This document shows positions 15,841-25,921 of a stretch of 64,000 nucleotides of DNA, one piece after another. The translations under genes and the position numbers were made by a program. The notes under the pieces are model-generated. The model had not been told where the DNA came from. It saw nothing but the letters and a program-made list of their open reading frames with translations, and did no database searches. Source of the DNA: CALFML01 sp044222245 (GTDB lineage: Bacteria > Myxococcota_A > Polyangia > Palsa-1104 > JAEUJZ01). The stretch is taken from the NCBI GenBank assembly GCA_044222245.1, contig JBGANQ010000011.1, positions 90,037 through 154,036 on the forward strand, written 5' to 3'. Every line of letters starts with the position of its first letter. Position 1 is the stretch's first letter.

Positions 15841-18800
15841 TCAGTGGAAGCTGCGCACGGGCGCGGCGATCGGCTCGCGGGCAAGAGGCGAGCCGCGCAG
15901 CCCTTCGGCGAGATCCTGAAACTGCAGACTCTTGATGCTCACCGAGCTGTTCTGACGCTGCAGCTGCCCTTCGACGAGCAGCCCGGCGGCGCCGAGCAGC
16001 ACGGGGCGATACTGCTCAAAGACCGGCGGGGCGACGATCAGGTTCAGCAGGCCGGTCTCATCTTCCAACGTCATGAAGAAGAAGCCGCGCGCGGTGGCCG
16101 GGCGCTGGCGGACGATCACCAGCCCGGCCGCCCGCACGAGCCGCCCGTCGGGCTGCGCCGTCAGCTCGTGCGCCGTCGCCACGCCCTGCGCGCGCAGCGC
16201 TTGCCGGCACAGCGCCATGGGGTGCGGACCGACCGTGATCGAGGTCCCGTGATAGTCGGCCTGGATGCGCTCGGCGAGCGACATGGCGGGCAGCGGCGAG
16301 CGGGCGTCCACCGTCTCGCTGAGCAGCCCGCCGCGGCTGGCGACGAGCTCACTTACCTGCCACAGCGCATCGCGGCGGGTCGGCTTCTCGCCGAGGCTGG
16401 CGAAGGCGCCGATCTCGGCCAGGGTGGTCAGCTCGGCGGCGCTGAGCTCGGGGCAGCGCCGCTGCAGCTCGCCGATCGAGCGGAACGGGCCGCTGGCGCG
16501 CGCCTGCACCAGCGCGTGCCCGGAGCTCTGCGACAGTCCGCGCACAAAGCGGAGCCCGATGCGCAAGGACTGGGCGGGGCGGTGACCGGCCGGCCGCGCG
16601 TGCTCGGCGCCCGACCGGCCCGCTGTCGCACGGTCATCGCCGGACTCGATGAGGCAGCGCCAGTCCGAGGCGTTGACGTCCACCGGCCGGACCCGCACGC
16701 CGTGCCGCTGCGCATCTTTGACCAGCGTTGCCGGATGGTAAAATCCCATCGGCCAGGCGTTGAGCAGCGTCGTGTAGAACACCGCCGGGTGGTGGCCTTT
16801 CAGGTACGCACTGGCGTAGGCGAGGATGGCGAAGCTTATGGCGTGCGACTCGGGGAAGCCGTACTGCGCGAACGAGGTGATGGCGGCGACAATCTGTTCT
16901 TGCGCGTCGGCGTCCAGGCCGTTTCTGGTCATGCCCGCCCGCAGCTCGCTGACCAGGGCCAGCATGCGGCTCTGGCTGCGCTTGCTGTCCATGGCGCGCC
17001 GCAGCTGCTCGGCCTGGCCACCGGAGAAGCCGGCGGCGACCATCGCCACCCGCATGATCTGCTCTTGAAACAGCGGGATTCCCAGCGTCCGCTCCAGGAT
17101 CGGCCGCAGCGAGGGGTGCGGGTAGGAGACGGCCTCCTGACCGCAGCGCCGGCGCAGGTAGGGGTGGACCATCTTGCCGATGATGGGACCGGGGCGGATG
17201 AGCCCGACCTGCACCACCAGATCATAGAAGCGGCTCGGCTGCACGCGCGGCAGGATGGCCATCTGGGCGCGGCTCTCGACCTGGAAGACTCCCACGGTAT
17301 CGGCCTGCTGGAGCTGGCGGTACACTAGCGGATCGTTATCCGGAAGGGCGGCGATGTCGAAGGGGACTCCATCGTGCTGCGGCACCAGCCGCACGGCCTC
17401 TTCGAGCGCCGCCATCATTCCCAGGCCGAGCAGATCGATCTTGACGATTCCCAGCTCGGCGCAGTCCTCTTTGTCCCACTGGATGACCACCCGCCCGGCC
17501 ATGGTGGCCGGCTGCAGCGGCACGACCTCATCGAGACGACCGGCGGCGATGATCATCCCACCGGGGTGCTGGCCGATGTGGCGCGGCAGATCCTGAATCT
17601 CGCCAAAGACCTGGGCCAGCTGCGCCACTCGTTCGTCGTCCAGAGCCAGTCCGGCGCGAGCCAGCTGACGGTGCAGCGGCGGGGCGGGCTCTGCGGGCTC
17701 GTCTGCGGACTCCACGGCGGCGGCGTCTTCGGACTCGGCGGCCGGATCTTCATAGTGGCTGAGCTGCGCCGATAGCTTATCGAGCACCTCGGGATCCAGC
17801 CCCAGCACCTTGCCGATGTCGCGCACCGCGCTGCGCCCGCGATAGCTTATGACGACTGCGGTGAGCGCGCAGCCGTGGGCGCCGTACTTGCGGTAGAGAT
17901 ACTGAATCACCTCCTCCCGCCGGCTGCCCGAAGGCAGATCGAGGTCGATGTCTGGCCACTCGCCGCGTTCCTCGGAGAGGAAGCGCTCGAACAGCAGATC
18001 CATCTTCAGCGGATCGCAGGCAGTGATGCCGAGCGCGAAGCACACCGCGGAGTTGGCGGCGCTGCCGCGGCCCTGCACCAGGATGCCGCGGCTCTTACAG
18101 AACTGGATGATGTCCCAGACAATCAGGAAGTATCCCGAGAGCCCCAGCTTGGCGATGAGCACGAGCTCGCGCTCGAGCTGGGCCCGCGCCCGGTCGGTAT
18201 ACGGGCGGAAGCGCGCCGGCGCGGCGTCGAAGGTGATGGCGCGCAGAAAGTCGTGCTGGCTGTCGCCGGGGGGCAGCGGGAAGTCGGGGAACTTGTAGCC
18301 GAGATCGGCCAGGGTGAAGCGGCAGCGCGCGGCCAGCTCGGCGGAGTAGGCGACGGCGGCCGGCAGCTCGGGCAGCAGCGCCGCCATCTCGCTCGGGCTC
18401 TTGAGGTGCCGCTCGGCGTTGCGCAGCAGGTGGGTGCCGGCGGCGGCAAGCGTCACTCCCTCGCGCACGCAGGTCAGCACATCGCACAGCAGCAGCTTGT
18501 CCGGCGCGGTCATGCGCACGTCGTTGGTGAGCACGAGCGGTACCTGGTAGGTGCTGGCCAGCGCCAGCAGCGCGGCGTTGCGGCGGTCTTCCTGCTCATC
18601 GAGGTGTACCTGCAGCTCGACCGCCAGGTTGCGCGGTCCAAAGACCCCGAGCAGCTCATCGAGCGTGCGGGCGGCTTGCTGGGAGTCCTTGCGATCGAGC
18701 GCGGTCCCAAGGCGGCCCTCGGCGCCGCCGCTAAGGGCGATGAGCCCCGAGGCGTACGCTTCGAGCTCGCCTACGGTCAGGGGGGCCGCATCGGCGCCGG

Positions 18801-19104
18801 TGGCGCGCGGGCGCATCTTCTCGCGGGTGAGCAGCCGGCACAGGTTACGGTAGCCGGCGGCGTTTTCGCACAGGAGGAGCAGCGGGTGGCCGTCTACGCT
18901 CACCTCGGCGCCGCAGATCGGCCGCACGCCCGCCTGCTGCGCCGCCTTGGCGAAGCGCGGCGTGCCGTACAGACCCCCGCTATCGGTCAGGGCCAGCGCG
19001 GTGTATCCGAGGGCGGCGGCGCAGGTGGCCAGCTCCTCGGGGAGGGCGGTGCCGGTGAGGAAGCTGAAGGCGCTCTTGCAGCGCAGTTCGACGTAGGGAA
19101 TCAC
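15841..19104 (-). CDS. dnaE2: Error-prone DNA polymerase III alpha subunit DnaE2 (ImuC)
   Basis: The GTG at 19104 is chosen because it gives VIPYVELRCKSAFSFLTG, the typical start of the PHP domain. Open sequence further upstream only overlaps imuB. The 1087 residues are normal for DnaE2. The C-family palm is intact: GRGSAANSAVCFALGIT and the catalytic PDIDLD. An OB-fold and a C-terminus ending R-S-F-H follow. DnaE2 is the translesion polymerase of the ImuA-ImuB-DnaE2 mutasome and makes SOS-induced mutations. It lies 77 bp behind imuB on the same strand. Confidence 0.95.
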   Translation of the reverse strand: MIPYVELRCKSAFSFLTGTALPEELATCAAALGYTALALTDSGGLYGTPRFAKAAQQAGVRPICGAEVSVDGHPLLLLCENAAGYRNLCRLLTREKMRPRATGADAAPLTVGELEAYASGLIALSGGAEGRLGTALDRKDSQQAARTLDELLGVFGPRNLAVELQVHLDEQEDRRNAALLALASTYQVPLVLTNDVRMTAPDKLLLCDVLTCVREGVTLAAAGTHLLRNAERHLKSPSEMAALLPELPAAVAYSAELAARCRFTLADLGYKFPDFPLPPGDSQHDFLRAITFDAAPARFRPYTDRARAQLERELVLIAKLGLSGYFLIVWDIIQFCKSRGILVQGRGSAANSAVCFALGITACDPLKMDLLFERFLSEERGEWPDIDLDLPSGSRREEVIQYLYRKYGAHGCALTAVVISYRGRSAVRDIGKVLGLDPEVLDKLSAQLSHYEDPAAESEDAAAVESADEPAEPAPPLHRQLARAGLALDDERVAQLAQVFGEIQDLPRHIGQHPGGMIIAAGRLDEVVPLQPATMAGRVVIQWDKEDCAELGIVKIDLLGLGMMAALEEAVRLVPQHDGVPFDIAALPDNDPLVYRQLQQADTVGVFQVESRAQMAILPRVQPSRFYDLVVQVGLIRPGPIIGKMVHPYLRRRCGQEAVSYPHPSLRPILERTLGIPLFQEQIMRVAMVAAGFSGGQAEQLRRAMDSKRSQSRMLALVSELRAGMTRNGLDADAQEQIVAAITSFAQYGFPESHAISFAILAYASAYLKGHHPAVFYTTLLNAWPMGFYHPATLVKDAQRHGVRVRPVDVNASDWRCLIESGDDRATAGRSGAEHARPAGHRPAQSLRIGLRFVRGLSQSSGHALVQARASGPFRSIGELQRRCPELSAAELTTLAEIGAFASLGEKPTRRDALWQVSELVASRGGLLSETVDARSPLPAMSLAERIQADYHGTSITVGPHPMALCRQALRAQGVATAHELTAQPDGRLVRAAGLVIVRQRPATARGFFFMTLEDETGLLNLIVAPPVFEQYRPVLLGAAGLLVEGQLQRQNSSVSIKSLQFQDLAEGLRGSPLAREPIAAPVRSFH

Positions 19105-19181
19105 GGGCAGCGCTCCGGATGCATCGGTGAAAGAGGGGTTCCTCGGGTCGGCAGGCCGATCGTCGCGGCGCGACTGACAGC

Positions 19182-20696
19182 TCAGTCGTAGCGGGCGTCC
19201 AGGTACCAGCGGTCGGCGCGCAGGTCGTGAAACAGCCGATACAGGCCGCCGTCGTGAAGCTCGACATCGTAGTAGTCGCGCAGGGTGGTTGCGCCGCCGC
19301 CGGCGCGCAGCCTGTAGGGACCGCCGCAGCGGCGCACCGGACCGGCGACCGCCTCGGTGTGAACGAACTCGACGAGCGCCCCGCGCGCCTTCACCGTGGC
19401 GGCGGGCGGCGGGCGCAGCACATGCGTGGCCAGAAGGTGCGGCGGCGGCTCGGGGGCGAGCTCGGACTCGGCGGCCAGGGATGGCACCCGGCCCGGCGCT
19501 GGCGGCGGCTCGACAAAGGGGATAAGCGCCGCCTGGCCGGGCAGGTGGGTGTCGGGGACCACCGGGGTGCCGACGCGATCCTCGCCGCACAGCGCCTGCA
19601 GGCGGGCCAGGGTGACCGCCAGGCGCTCGGGCTGCGGACCGGCGGGGGCGAACAGCGACATCTGCACCGCCCGCGGCCGCGACGGCTGCGTCCGCACCGT
19701 CAGCGCGCGCACCGGCGCCGCCGGCGGCCGCGCGGCCAGCATGAGGCGGGCCAGCTCCAAGAGCGTGGCGACCTCGCGCGTCGGCGCCGCCACCGCCACC
19801 CGGCGCTCCTCGCTGCCGCGCGGCGCGAGCTCCAGGTGCAGGGTGAAGTCGCCGCAGGCCTGGCACAGGGCGCCGAGCCGCGACACGGTGCGATCGAGGA
19901 GGCCGCGCAGGAGGAAGGCCAGCGGCTCCAGGTTGTCGACCGCGTCATCGAGCTCCACCGACTCGCTGATCAGAAGCGGCGGCGGCGTCGGCGCCAGCGG
20001 CGTCTGATCCTCGCCGCAGGCCAGGCGGTGCAGGGCCGGACCCTGGGCGCCGAGGCGCGCGGCCAGCTGGCGACGCGGCAGCGCTGCGAACTCGCCGATG
20101 GTGTGCAGGCCCCAGCGGGCGAGCAGGGCGGCCTGCGCTGGCAAAAGACCAAGCGCACTCAATGGCAGCGGGGCCAGGGCCGCCCGCTCTTCCGCGGACT
20201 TTACGCAGGTGGCACCCAGCCGGCAGCGGGCCAGCAGGCGGGCGGTTGCTTTATTATCGGCGAGCGCCACGTTGATGCGCAGCCCGACTTTCTCGGCGTG
20301 CCCGCTCAGCGCCGCGCTCAGCGCCTCCTCCGTGGGAAACAGCTGCCCGAGGTCGCCCACCTCGAGCAGCACATGGTCGTCCTGGCGCTCGATGCACGGC
20401 GAGAACGCCGAGGCCACGTCATACAGCGCATCACCGGCTGCGGTGAGCAGCGCCGGCGTCGAAAGGCGCACGGTCAGCTCGGGGCACACCGTCCGCGCCT
20501 GCGCCACCGTCTGACCGGCGCGGACGCCGCTCTTGCGCGCGGCCAGGGCGGCGGCGAGGATGGGCGACCGCTCGCCGCTGCCAGCGGTCACCACGAGCGC
20601 GCTGCCGAGCAGCGCAGGCTCGGCGCGCAGCACCGCTTGCAGGGGCAGGACCGGGACGGCAAGGCAGGCGATGCGCGACCTGGGGGGCACTGTCAC
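19182..20696 (-). CDS. imuB: ImuB, Y-family polymerase-like mutasome subunit
   Basis: This 504-residue DinB-like protein lacks the catalytic carboxylates of active Y-family polymerases, as ImuB does. It contains a beta-clamp-binding-like motif in VQMSLFAP (about residues 344-351), which in this family recruits the sliding clamp. The C-terminus WYLDARYD is typical. The GTG start is 1 bp after the imuA stop (TGAGGTG), indicating translational coupling. It bridges ImuA, the clamp and DnaE2. Confidence 0.93.
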   Translation of the reverse strand: MTVPPRSRIACLAVPVLPLQAVLRAEPALLGSALVVTAGSGERSPILAAALAARKSGVRAGQTVAQARTVCPELTVRLSTPALLTAAGDALYDVASAFSPCIERQDDHVLLEVGDLGQLFPTEEALSAALSGHAEKVGLRINVALADNKATARLLARCRLGATCVKSAEERAALAPLPLSALGLLPAQAALLARWGLHTIGEFAALPRRQLAARLGAQGPALHRLACGEDQTPLAPTPPPLLISESVELDDAVDNLEPLAFLLRGLLDRTVSRLGALCQACGDFTLHLELAPRGSEERRVAVAAPTREVATLLELARLMLAARPPAAPVRALTVRTQPSRPRAVQMSLFAPAGPQPERLAVTLARLQALCGEDRVGTPVVPDTHLPGQAALIPFVEPPPAPGRVPSLAAESELAPEPPPHLLATHVLRPPPAATVKARGALVEFVHTEAVAGPVRRCGGPYRLRAGGGATTLRDYYDVELHDGGLYRLFHDLRADRWYLDARYD

Positions 20697-20697
20697 C

Positions 20698-21306
20698 TCA
20701 CTTGCGCAGCGTCAGCAGCTCGGCATCCCCCGGCGGGCCGAGGCGGCTGCGCTGGACAGCGATGCGGGTGCGCTGGCTGTGCAGGCGCAGGCGACCGCCC
20801 GGCGCGCTCTCCCAGATCCCCTGTCCCTCGTCGCAGCCCAGGGTCACCGCGGCGAAGCTGCCGGTCACCGGGCGATCGGCGATGCACAGGATGGTCGTGC
20901 CGGCCTTCTCCGCCCGCTGGGTCAGCCGCGGCCACACCTGATCGGTCCGCGTCAGTGAGGCCGCCGGCCCGGTTACCCCGGCCAGGTAAATTGCCACCAG
21001 GCCGAAGCCCCCCGCGCCCAGCAAGAGATCGAGGGCCTTGAGACCATCTTTGCCACTTTTTACCCGTACCCACAGGGTCCGCGCCAGGTCCACCCCTAGC
21101 TGCTGCGCCGCCTGCGGGTCGAGCGCGTCGGCGGCGTCGATCAGCGCCACCAGCTCGCCGCGGCGCGTCGCTCCCGCCAGGGCGCGCAGGGTCACTGACA
21201 TCTTCCCGCTGAGACCGACGACCTCGACGAGCTTGCCGCGCGGCAGGCCGCCCTGCAGCGCCGCATCGAGGCTGCCCAGGCCCAGTGCGATCGGCGGCTT
21301 GGCCAC
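20698..21306 (-). CDS. imuA: ImuA, RecA/SulA-like mutasome protein
   Basis: The product is a short RecA-fold protein. G-L-G-S-L-D-A-A-L is the family start, and GGLPRGKLVEVVGLSGKMS stands where a Walker A would be but lacks a complete GKT/S. The GTG at 21306 gives 202 residues. Family-like sequence (LRQVISAQAP) continues about 30 codons upstream in frame but has no standard start codon, so the true N-terminus may be longer. It is the first gene of the imuA-imuB-dnaE2 operon and is probably damage-inducible through the palindrome upstream. Confidence 0.88.
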   Translation of the reverse strand: MAKPPIALGLGSLDAALQGGLPRGKLVEVVGLSGKMSVTLRALAGATRRGELVALIDAADALDPQAAQQLGVDLARTLWVRVKSGKDGLKALDLLLGAGGFGLVAIYLAGVTGPAASLTRTDQVWPRLTQRAEKAGTTILCIADRPVTGSFAAVTLGCDEGQGIWESAPGGRLRLHSQRTRIAVQRSRLGPPGDAELLTLRK

Positions 21307-21383
21307 TCCAGTGCGGGGGGCCTGGGCGGAAATGACCTGTCTGAGGTTGGCGATGACCGCGGCCGTGGAGGCGGACGCGCCTG

Positions 21384-21402
21384 ACCTGACATATGTTCAG
21401 GT
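21384..21402. promoter_or_regulatory. Palindromic operator ACCTGA-N7-TCAGGT upstream of imuA
   Basis: This is a perfect 6-bp inverted repeat 78 bp before imuA. A further GTTCAGG lies at 21416-21422. The GTTCAGG half resembles the half-site reported for myxobacterial LexA, but the overall spacing does not match that consensus exactly. The rest of 21307-21633 is AT-richer, with three GGTAA motifs and a GGTAA-AAA-TTACC hairpin (21457-21469), and probably holds divergent promoters for imuA and the receptor gene. Confidence 0.6.
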
Positions 21403-21633
21403 TATAGAATCAGGCGTTCAGGTCAAGGTAAAATTGGTAAAAAATCCGCGCGATTAGGTAAAAATTACCGTTCAAATACCTGGGAAAAACCCTCTTTGCT
21501 CTGCCCCCCCAGGGAACCGCCAGGCCCTGGCCGACCCTGGGCGCGCCCGGGTCCACCTCGCGCGCCTTTGCGGATGACAGTACGGCAAGCGGGGTTGTAT
21601 AGCTTCGTCACTCACCATGGGAGTGACCCCCCG

Positions 21634-24600
21634 ATGCAACCGGTACTCGCTTCATTTTCCACTCGGAGAGCGCGGGTGCCGCGTTCTTGCGCCCTGCTGC
21701 TTGGTCTGCTGCTTTTCTGCTGCGCTGCCACCGCGCAGGCCCAGATCCAGTTCGGCCAGCTCCAGGGCACTGTAACCAACCAGCGCACCGGCCAGCCCTT
21801 CCCGGGGGTCACTGTCCAGGTAACGGGGGCCGCGCTGCAAGGGGATCAGACCGAGGTCACCGATCGCGCCGGCCGCTACCTTATCACCCAGCTGCCGCCC
21901 GGTGACGGCTACACGGTGCGCTTCTACTTCAACGACGTTGTCGTCGAGCGTCCCGGCATCCGGCTGACCCAGAACAAGACCCTCACCATCAACGCCACGG
22001 TGCCGGAGAAGCGGGCCAGCGGCGGCGACCGGATTGTCATCCGCGAGCGCGCCCCCAACGTCGACACCGCCAGCGCCAACACCGGGGTCGAGATCAACCA
22101 GGAGATCCTGCAGAACACGGCGGTGCGCGGGCGCACCTATGAGTCGGTGCTCAGCCTGGCTCCCGGTGCCGCCGACGTGGCGCCGCGCGGCGTCTCGGGC
22201 GGCGATGTCGGGGTGTCGTTCTCCGGCTCGGGCGGCAACGAGAGCACGGTGCTCATCGATGGCCTCAGCACCACGGATCTCGCCTTTGGGTTGGTCTCGA
22301 CGCAGCTGCACCAGAACTTCATCCAGGAGGTCAACGTCATCTCCGGTGGCTACCAGGCCGAGTACGGTCGCTCTACCGGCGCCGTCATCACCATCGCCAC
22401 CAAGTCGGGCAGCAACGAGTTCCACGGCAGCGTGTTCGGCTCGGTGGCGCCGTTTCAGGCGCAGGCGCAGGCGATTGCCCGCCTGGGCGAGGCCATCGCC
22501 ACCCGCACCCGCATCCTCAACCAGTACGACTTCGGCTTCGATCTGGGCGGTCCGCTGGTCAAGGACCGGCTGTGGTTCTACGTCGGCTTCGCCCCGACCT
22601 TCACGACCACCGTCACCGACCGCTCGATCCGCGTCCAGCAGCCCGAGCCGGACCCCGACTATCAGACCCCCGCCTATCTGTCGGATCCGGTGCTGGTCGA
22701 CGGACTGCGCAACCTGGCCCGGCGCACCGTCGAGATTCCCGCGCGCAGCCAGCAGATCCAGGAGTCGCGGCGCATCTACAACTGGATCGCCAAGCTGCAG
22801 ATTAACCTCAGCCCAGATCACAACATCATCCTTGGCTACATCGGCTCGCCGCAGTTCGGCAGCGAGTACGGCTCGGGCAGCGGCTACAGCACGACCGGCA
22901 GCAGCAACCCCTACTCCAGCGATCTGTTCGCCCAGCACATCAGCCGCTCGGCGCAGGTCCACGACCTGACGGCGCACTACATCGGCAAGTTCCTGGATCG
23001 CAAGCTGCAGCTCGACATCCTGTACGGCTTCCACTACGTCCACCAGGAGGAGCTGCCCGATGCCATCGACCTGCAGCAGATTCGCTACCGCGCCCCCGGC
23101 GAAAATCCCTACTCACTGGCCGACTTCGAGAACATTCCCGAGTGTCTGCGCCGCGGCCAGGGTGCGCAGTCGTTCAACCCCTGCCCGGTGACCGACTACA
23201 CGCGCGGCGGCTTTGGGCAGTACACCCCGCTGCGTACGATGCAGCGGCACTCGCTGCAGGCCTCGCTGACGTATTTCTTGCGGGCGCTCGGCAATCACGC
23301 GTTGAAGCTCGGTCTGGACTTTGAAGACGGACAGCTCGACAACACCAAGAAGTACACCGGCACCGACTTCGACCCGGGCGACCCGTTTAGCGGCCGCATC
23401 ACCTGGGAGACCGACGCCACCGGCGGCGGCCTGCGCATAAGCCGCGGCTACGCCCTCTCGCGACCCAATAACTTCTACGGTCAGCCCGGCGTCCCCTGCG
23501 CCGGACAGGACGGCCGGTTCTGCTACCCCGACTTCCGCGCCGAGACCGAGACGCGCAACTGGGGACTGTACCTGCGCGACAGCTGGAACTTCGGTCCGCT
23601 GCCGGGTCTTGTGTTAAACGCCGGCGTCCGCTGGGAGCTGCAGGAGCTGTTCGCCACCGATCACAGCCGGGCGATCTTTCTCACCGACAACGTCGCGCCG
23701 CGCCTTGGCCTGGCCTATGACCTGACCAAGAAGGGCCGCTCCAAGCTGTACTTCAACTATGGCCGCTTCTACGAGTCCATTCCCATGGATCTTAACGACC
23801 GCATCTTCAGCGAAGAAGGCTTCCTGCGCGGTCGCGGGTTCGCGGGCGACTGTCCGCGAGTGGCGCTGCAGGCCGGCGGTCGCCCGGTGCCCGTGCCTTC
23901 GGCCAGCGCCGCCGCTCCCTGCAGCCTGGACACGCCGCGGCTGTCGGGCGGCTCGTACGGACCGGTGGCGCCGGGGCTGCGCGGCCAGTACGTGGACGAA
24001 GTGGTGGCCGGCGCGCAGTTTGATGTCGGCGCCGATATCGTCCTTGGCGCCTTTTACACCTACCGCCAGCTCGGCACGATCGTGGAAGACCTGTCGGTGG
24101 ATGGCGGCAGCAACTACTTTATCGCCAACCCCGGGATCGAGCCCGATCCGGCGGTCGCCCAGCAGCTCGAGCAGGCCGCGCGCGCCGCCGCCGATCTGGC
24201 CGCCCGCAGCCCCGGCAACGAGGCGCTGCAGGCCGCCGCCAGCCTGGCCAGTGATCGCCTGAATGTCTACAAGGCGGCGGTCCTGTTTCCCAAGCCGCAG
24301 CGCGACTATCACGCGGTGACTTTCACCGTCAACAAGCGGTTCTCCAACCGCTTCTCGGTGATCTCCAGCTACACCTACTCGCGGCTGCTCGGGAACTATC
24401 CGGGGCTGTTTTCGCCCTATGTGAACCAGCTCGATCCGAATATCTCTTCGCAGTACGACATCATCGACCTCACCGCCAACCGCAACGGACCGCTCAACAA
24501 TGATCGGCCGCACAACTTCAAGCTCACCGGCTACTACGCTCAGCCGCTTACCCGCATCGGCGGCACCCTGACCCTGAGCCTCACCTTCACCGCGATCTCG

Positions 24601-24981
24601 GGGCGACCGATCCAGGTGCTGGGGGCGCACATCGCCTACGGTGGGCGGCAGACGCTCATCCTGCCCTCGGGCTCGGCCGGGCGGACGCCGATGATCACCC
24701 AGCTCGACCTGCATGTGGGCTACGATCAGAAGCTCGGCAAGCAGGCCAAGCTGTCGGTGTTTGTCGATGTGATCAACGTCTTGAATCAGCAGCAGGTGAC
24801 CAACGTCGATGACGAATACACCTTCTCGATCGTAAACCCGATCCTGGGCGGTCGCCCCGCCGACCTGCGCCACCTGCGGCCAAACGACGGCGGGCCGCTG
24901 ATCGTAAACAGCAACTACGGTCAGCCCACCGCCTTCCAGGCCCCGCTGCTTTTGCGGCTGGGCGGTCGCTTGTCGTTTTAA
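21634..24981 (+). CDS. Oar-like TonB-dependent outer-membrane receptor
   Basis: The ATG at 21634 is preferred: it is followed by a positively charged n-region and a hydrophobic segment ending A-Q-A-Q. The frame is open further upstream but low-complexity. The 1115-residue protein has an N-terminal carboxypeptidase-regulatory-like (CarboxypepD_reg) domain, GTVTNQRTGQPFPGVTV. A plug domain (STVLIDGLSTTDLAFG, then NVISGGYQAEYGRSTGAVI) and a long beta-barrel ending R-L-S-F, with terminal Phe, follow. This is the Oar/CirA-like class of Myxococcus. The ligand is unknown. A lipoprotein follows 40 bp later. Confidence 0.9.
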   Translation: MQPVLASFSTRRARVPRSCALLLGLLLFCCAATAQAQIQFGQLQGTVTNQRTGQPFPGVTVQVTGAALQGDQTEVTDRAGRYLITQLPPGDGYTVRFYFNDVVVERPGIRLTQNKTLTINATVPEKRASGGDRIVIRERAPNVDTASANTGVEINQEILQNTAVRGRTYESVLSLAPGAADVAPRGVSGGDVGVSFSGSGGNESTVLIDGLSTTDLAFGLVSTQLHQNFIQEVNVISGGYQAEYGRSTGAVITIATKSGSNEFHGSVFGSVAPFQAQAQAIARLGEAIATRTRILNQYDFGFDLGGPLVKDRLWFYVGFAPTFTTTVTDRSIRVQQPEPDPDYQTPAYLSDPVLVDGLRNLARRTVEIPARSQQIQESRRIYNWIAKLQINLSPDHNIILGYIGSPQFGSEYGSGSGYSTTGSSNPYSSDLFAQHISRSAQVHDLTAHYIGKFLDRKLQLDILYGFHYVHQEELPDAIDLQQIRYRAPGENPYSLADFENIPECLRRGQGAQSFNPCPVTDYTRGGFGQYTPLRTMQRHSLQASLTYFLRALGNHALKLGLDFEDGQLDNTKKYTGTDFDPGDPFSGRITWETDATGGGLRISRGYALSRPNNFYGQPGVPCAGQDGRFCYPDFRAETETRNWGLYLRDSWNFGPLPGLVLNAGVRWELQELFATDHSRAIFLTDNVAPRLGLAYDLTKKGRSKLYFNYGRFYESIPMDLNDRIFSEEGFLRGRGFAGDCPRVALQAGGRPVPVPSASAAAPCSLDTPRLSGGSYGPVAPGLRGQYVDEVVAGAQFDVGADIVLGAFYTYRQLGTIVEDLSVDGGSNYFIANPGIEPDPAVAQQLEQAARAAADLAARSPGNEALQAAASLASDRLNVYKAAVLFPKPQRDYHAVTFTVNKRFSNRFSVISSYTYSRLLGNYPGLFSPYVNQLDPNISSQYDIIDLTANRNGPLNNDRPHNFKLTGYYAQPLTRIGGTLTLSLTFTAISGRPIQVLGAHIAYGGRQTLILPSGSAGRTPMITQLDLHVGYDQKLGKQAKLSVFVDVINVLNQQQVTNVDDEYTFSIVNPILGGRPADLRHLRPNDGGPLIVNSNYGQPTAFQAPLLLRLGGRLSF

Positions 24982-25021
24982 GGGCCGCGCGCGTGATAAG
25001 ATATCAAGAGGAGACAGCTTC

Positions 25022-25855
25022 ATGAACCCGACCCGCGACCGTGTCTGGCTGAGCCGAGCGCTCGGCCTGCTCTTTGTAACCTCGCTAGCGGTGCTGCCAG
25101 GGTGCGCCGAGCTCAATCAGGTGCTGCAGCAGGTGGGCGGCGTCGGCGCGGGCGGCGGCAGCAACGCGCAGCGGCCGACGGTCACGGCGACCCCGATGCA
25201 GCTTACGCGCTACCCAAACATGAACCAGCTCGGGGCCTACTACTGCCCGATGGTGATTCAGGATCAGATCGCGCGCCTTGGCTGCGCCGTGGCGCTCGGC
25301 CCGCCGCCGCCGCGCGATCAGCTGGTGTTTCAGTTCGGCACGACGATCACGGTCAGAAACCCCAACAACTTCCCGGTGCCGGCGCTCGATGTGCTGCTCG
25401 CCGTCAAGCTCTTCACCGGCCAGGCCACCGAGGGCGTCGGCGCCGTCTGCGTGAGCATGTGCGGCACCTCGGATCCGAGCTGCACCGGCCAGCCCAAGCC
25501 CGGCGCTTGCACCGCCGGCGGCCCCGGCATCCGCACCCTGAATGACTTCGTCGCCGCGGTCCCCGGCCTCATCGCCGGCCTGGCCAGCGGCGCGGTGCAG
25601 AACGAGCTGCGCAAGTCCCAGATCGTCGCGCGCGGCGATGTCAGCCTGAACCTGACGTTCTCTTTGGGCATCGACCAGGCGCTGCGCATCATCCAGAAGG
25701 TCGTCACGCGCTACGTGCAGGACATGCTGCAGCAGCGCCGTCCGACCCTGGAGATCCCGGTCTCCGGCGAGGGGACGGTGTTCGTCCAGCTGCCCGTGCT
25801 GGGTCGCATCGGCGTCGGCTTCGGGCCGCTGCAGACGACCTGGCGTATCCTGTAG
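25022..25855 (+). CDS. Lipoprotein, probable operon partner of the Oar-like receptor
   Basis: A ribosome site (AAGAGGAG) precedes the ATG. A lipoprotein signal ends VLPGC. The 277-residue product has four internal Cys (two pairs, in a CVSMCGTSDPSC / GAC region) and beta-rich segments resembling LEA-14/immunoglobulin-like folds (TITVRNPNNFPVPALDV). The family is not certain. Its position suggests an envelope protein working with the receptor upstream. Confidence 0.7.
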   Translation: MNPTRDRVWLSRALGLLFVTSLAVLPGCAELNQVLQQVGGVGAGGGSNAQRPTVTATPMQLTRYPNMNQLGAYYCPMVIQDQIARLGCAVALGPPPPRDQLVFQFGTTITVRNPNNFPVPALDVLLAVKLFTGQATEGVGAVCVSMCGTSDPSCTGQPKPGACTAGGPGIRTLNDFVAAVPGLIAGLASGAVQNELRKSQIVARGDVSLNLTFSLGIDQALRIIQKVVTRYVQDMLQQRRPTLEIPVSGEGTVFVQLPVLGRIGVGFGPLQTTWRIL

Positions 25856-25921
25856 CGCTGCCTTCGCCCCGCACCTCGCGCCGCCGCGCCCCGCGGTCTG
25901 CCGGTGGCGCTCCCCTCGGTC

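Noticed and set aside
19105..19866. N-terminal extension of DnaE2 by about 250 residues
   Set aside because: It overlaps imuB in another frame and is low-complexity; the family start VIPYVELR lies at 19104.
21385..21401. Exact myxobacterial LexA box
   Set aside because: The GTTCAGG half fits, but the left half and the spacing do not match the published consensus as I remember it, so I call it only an operator.
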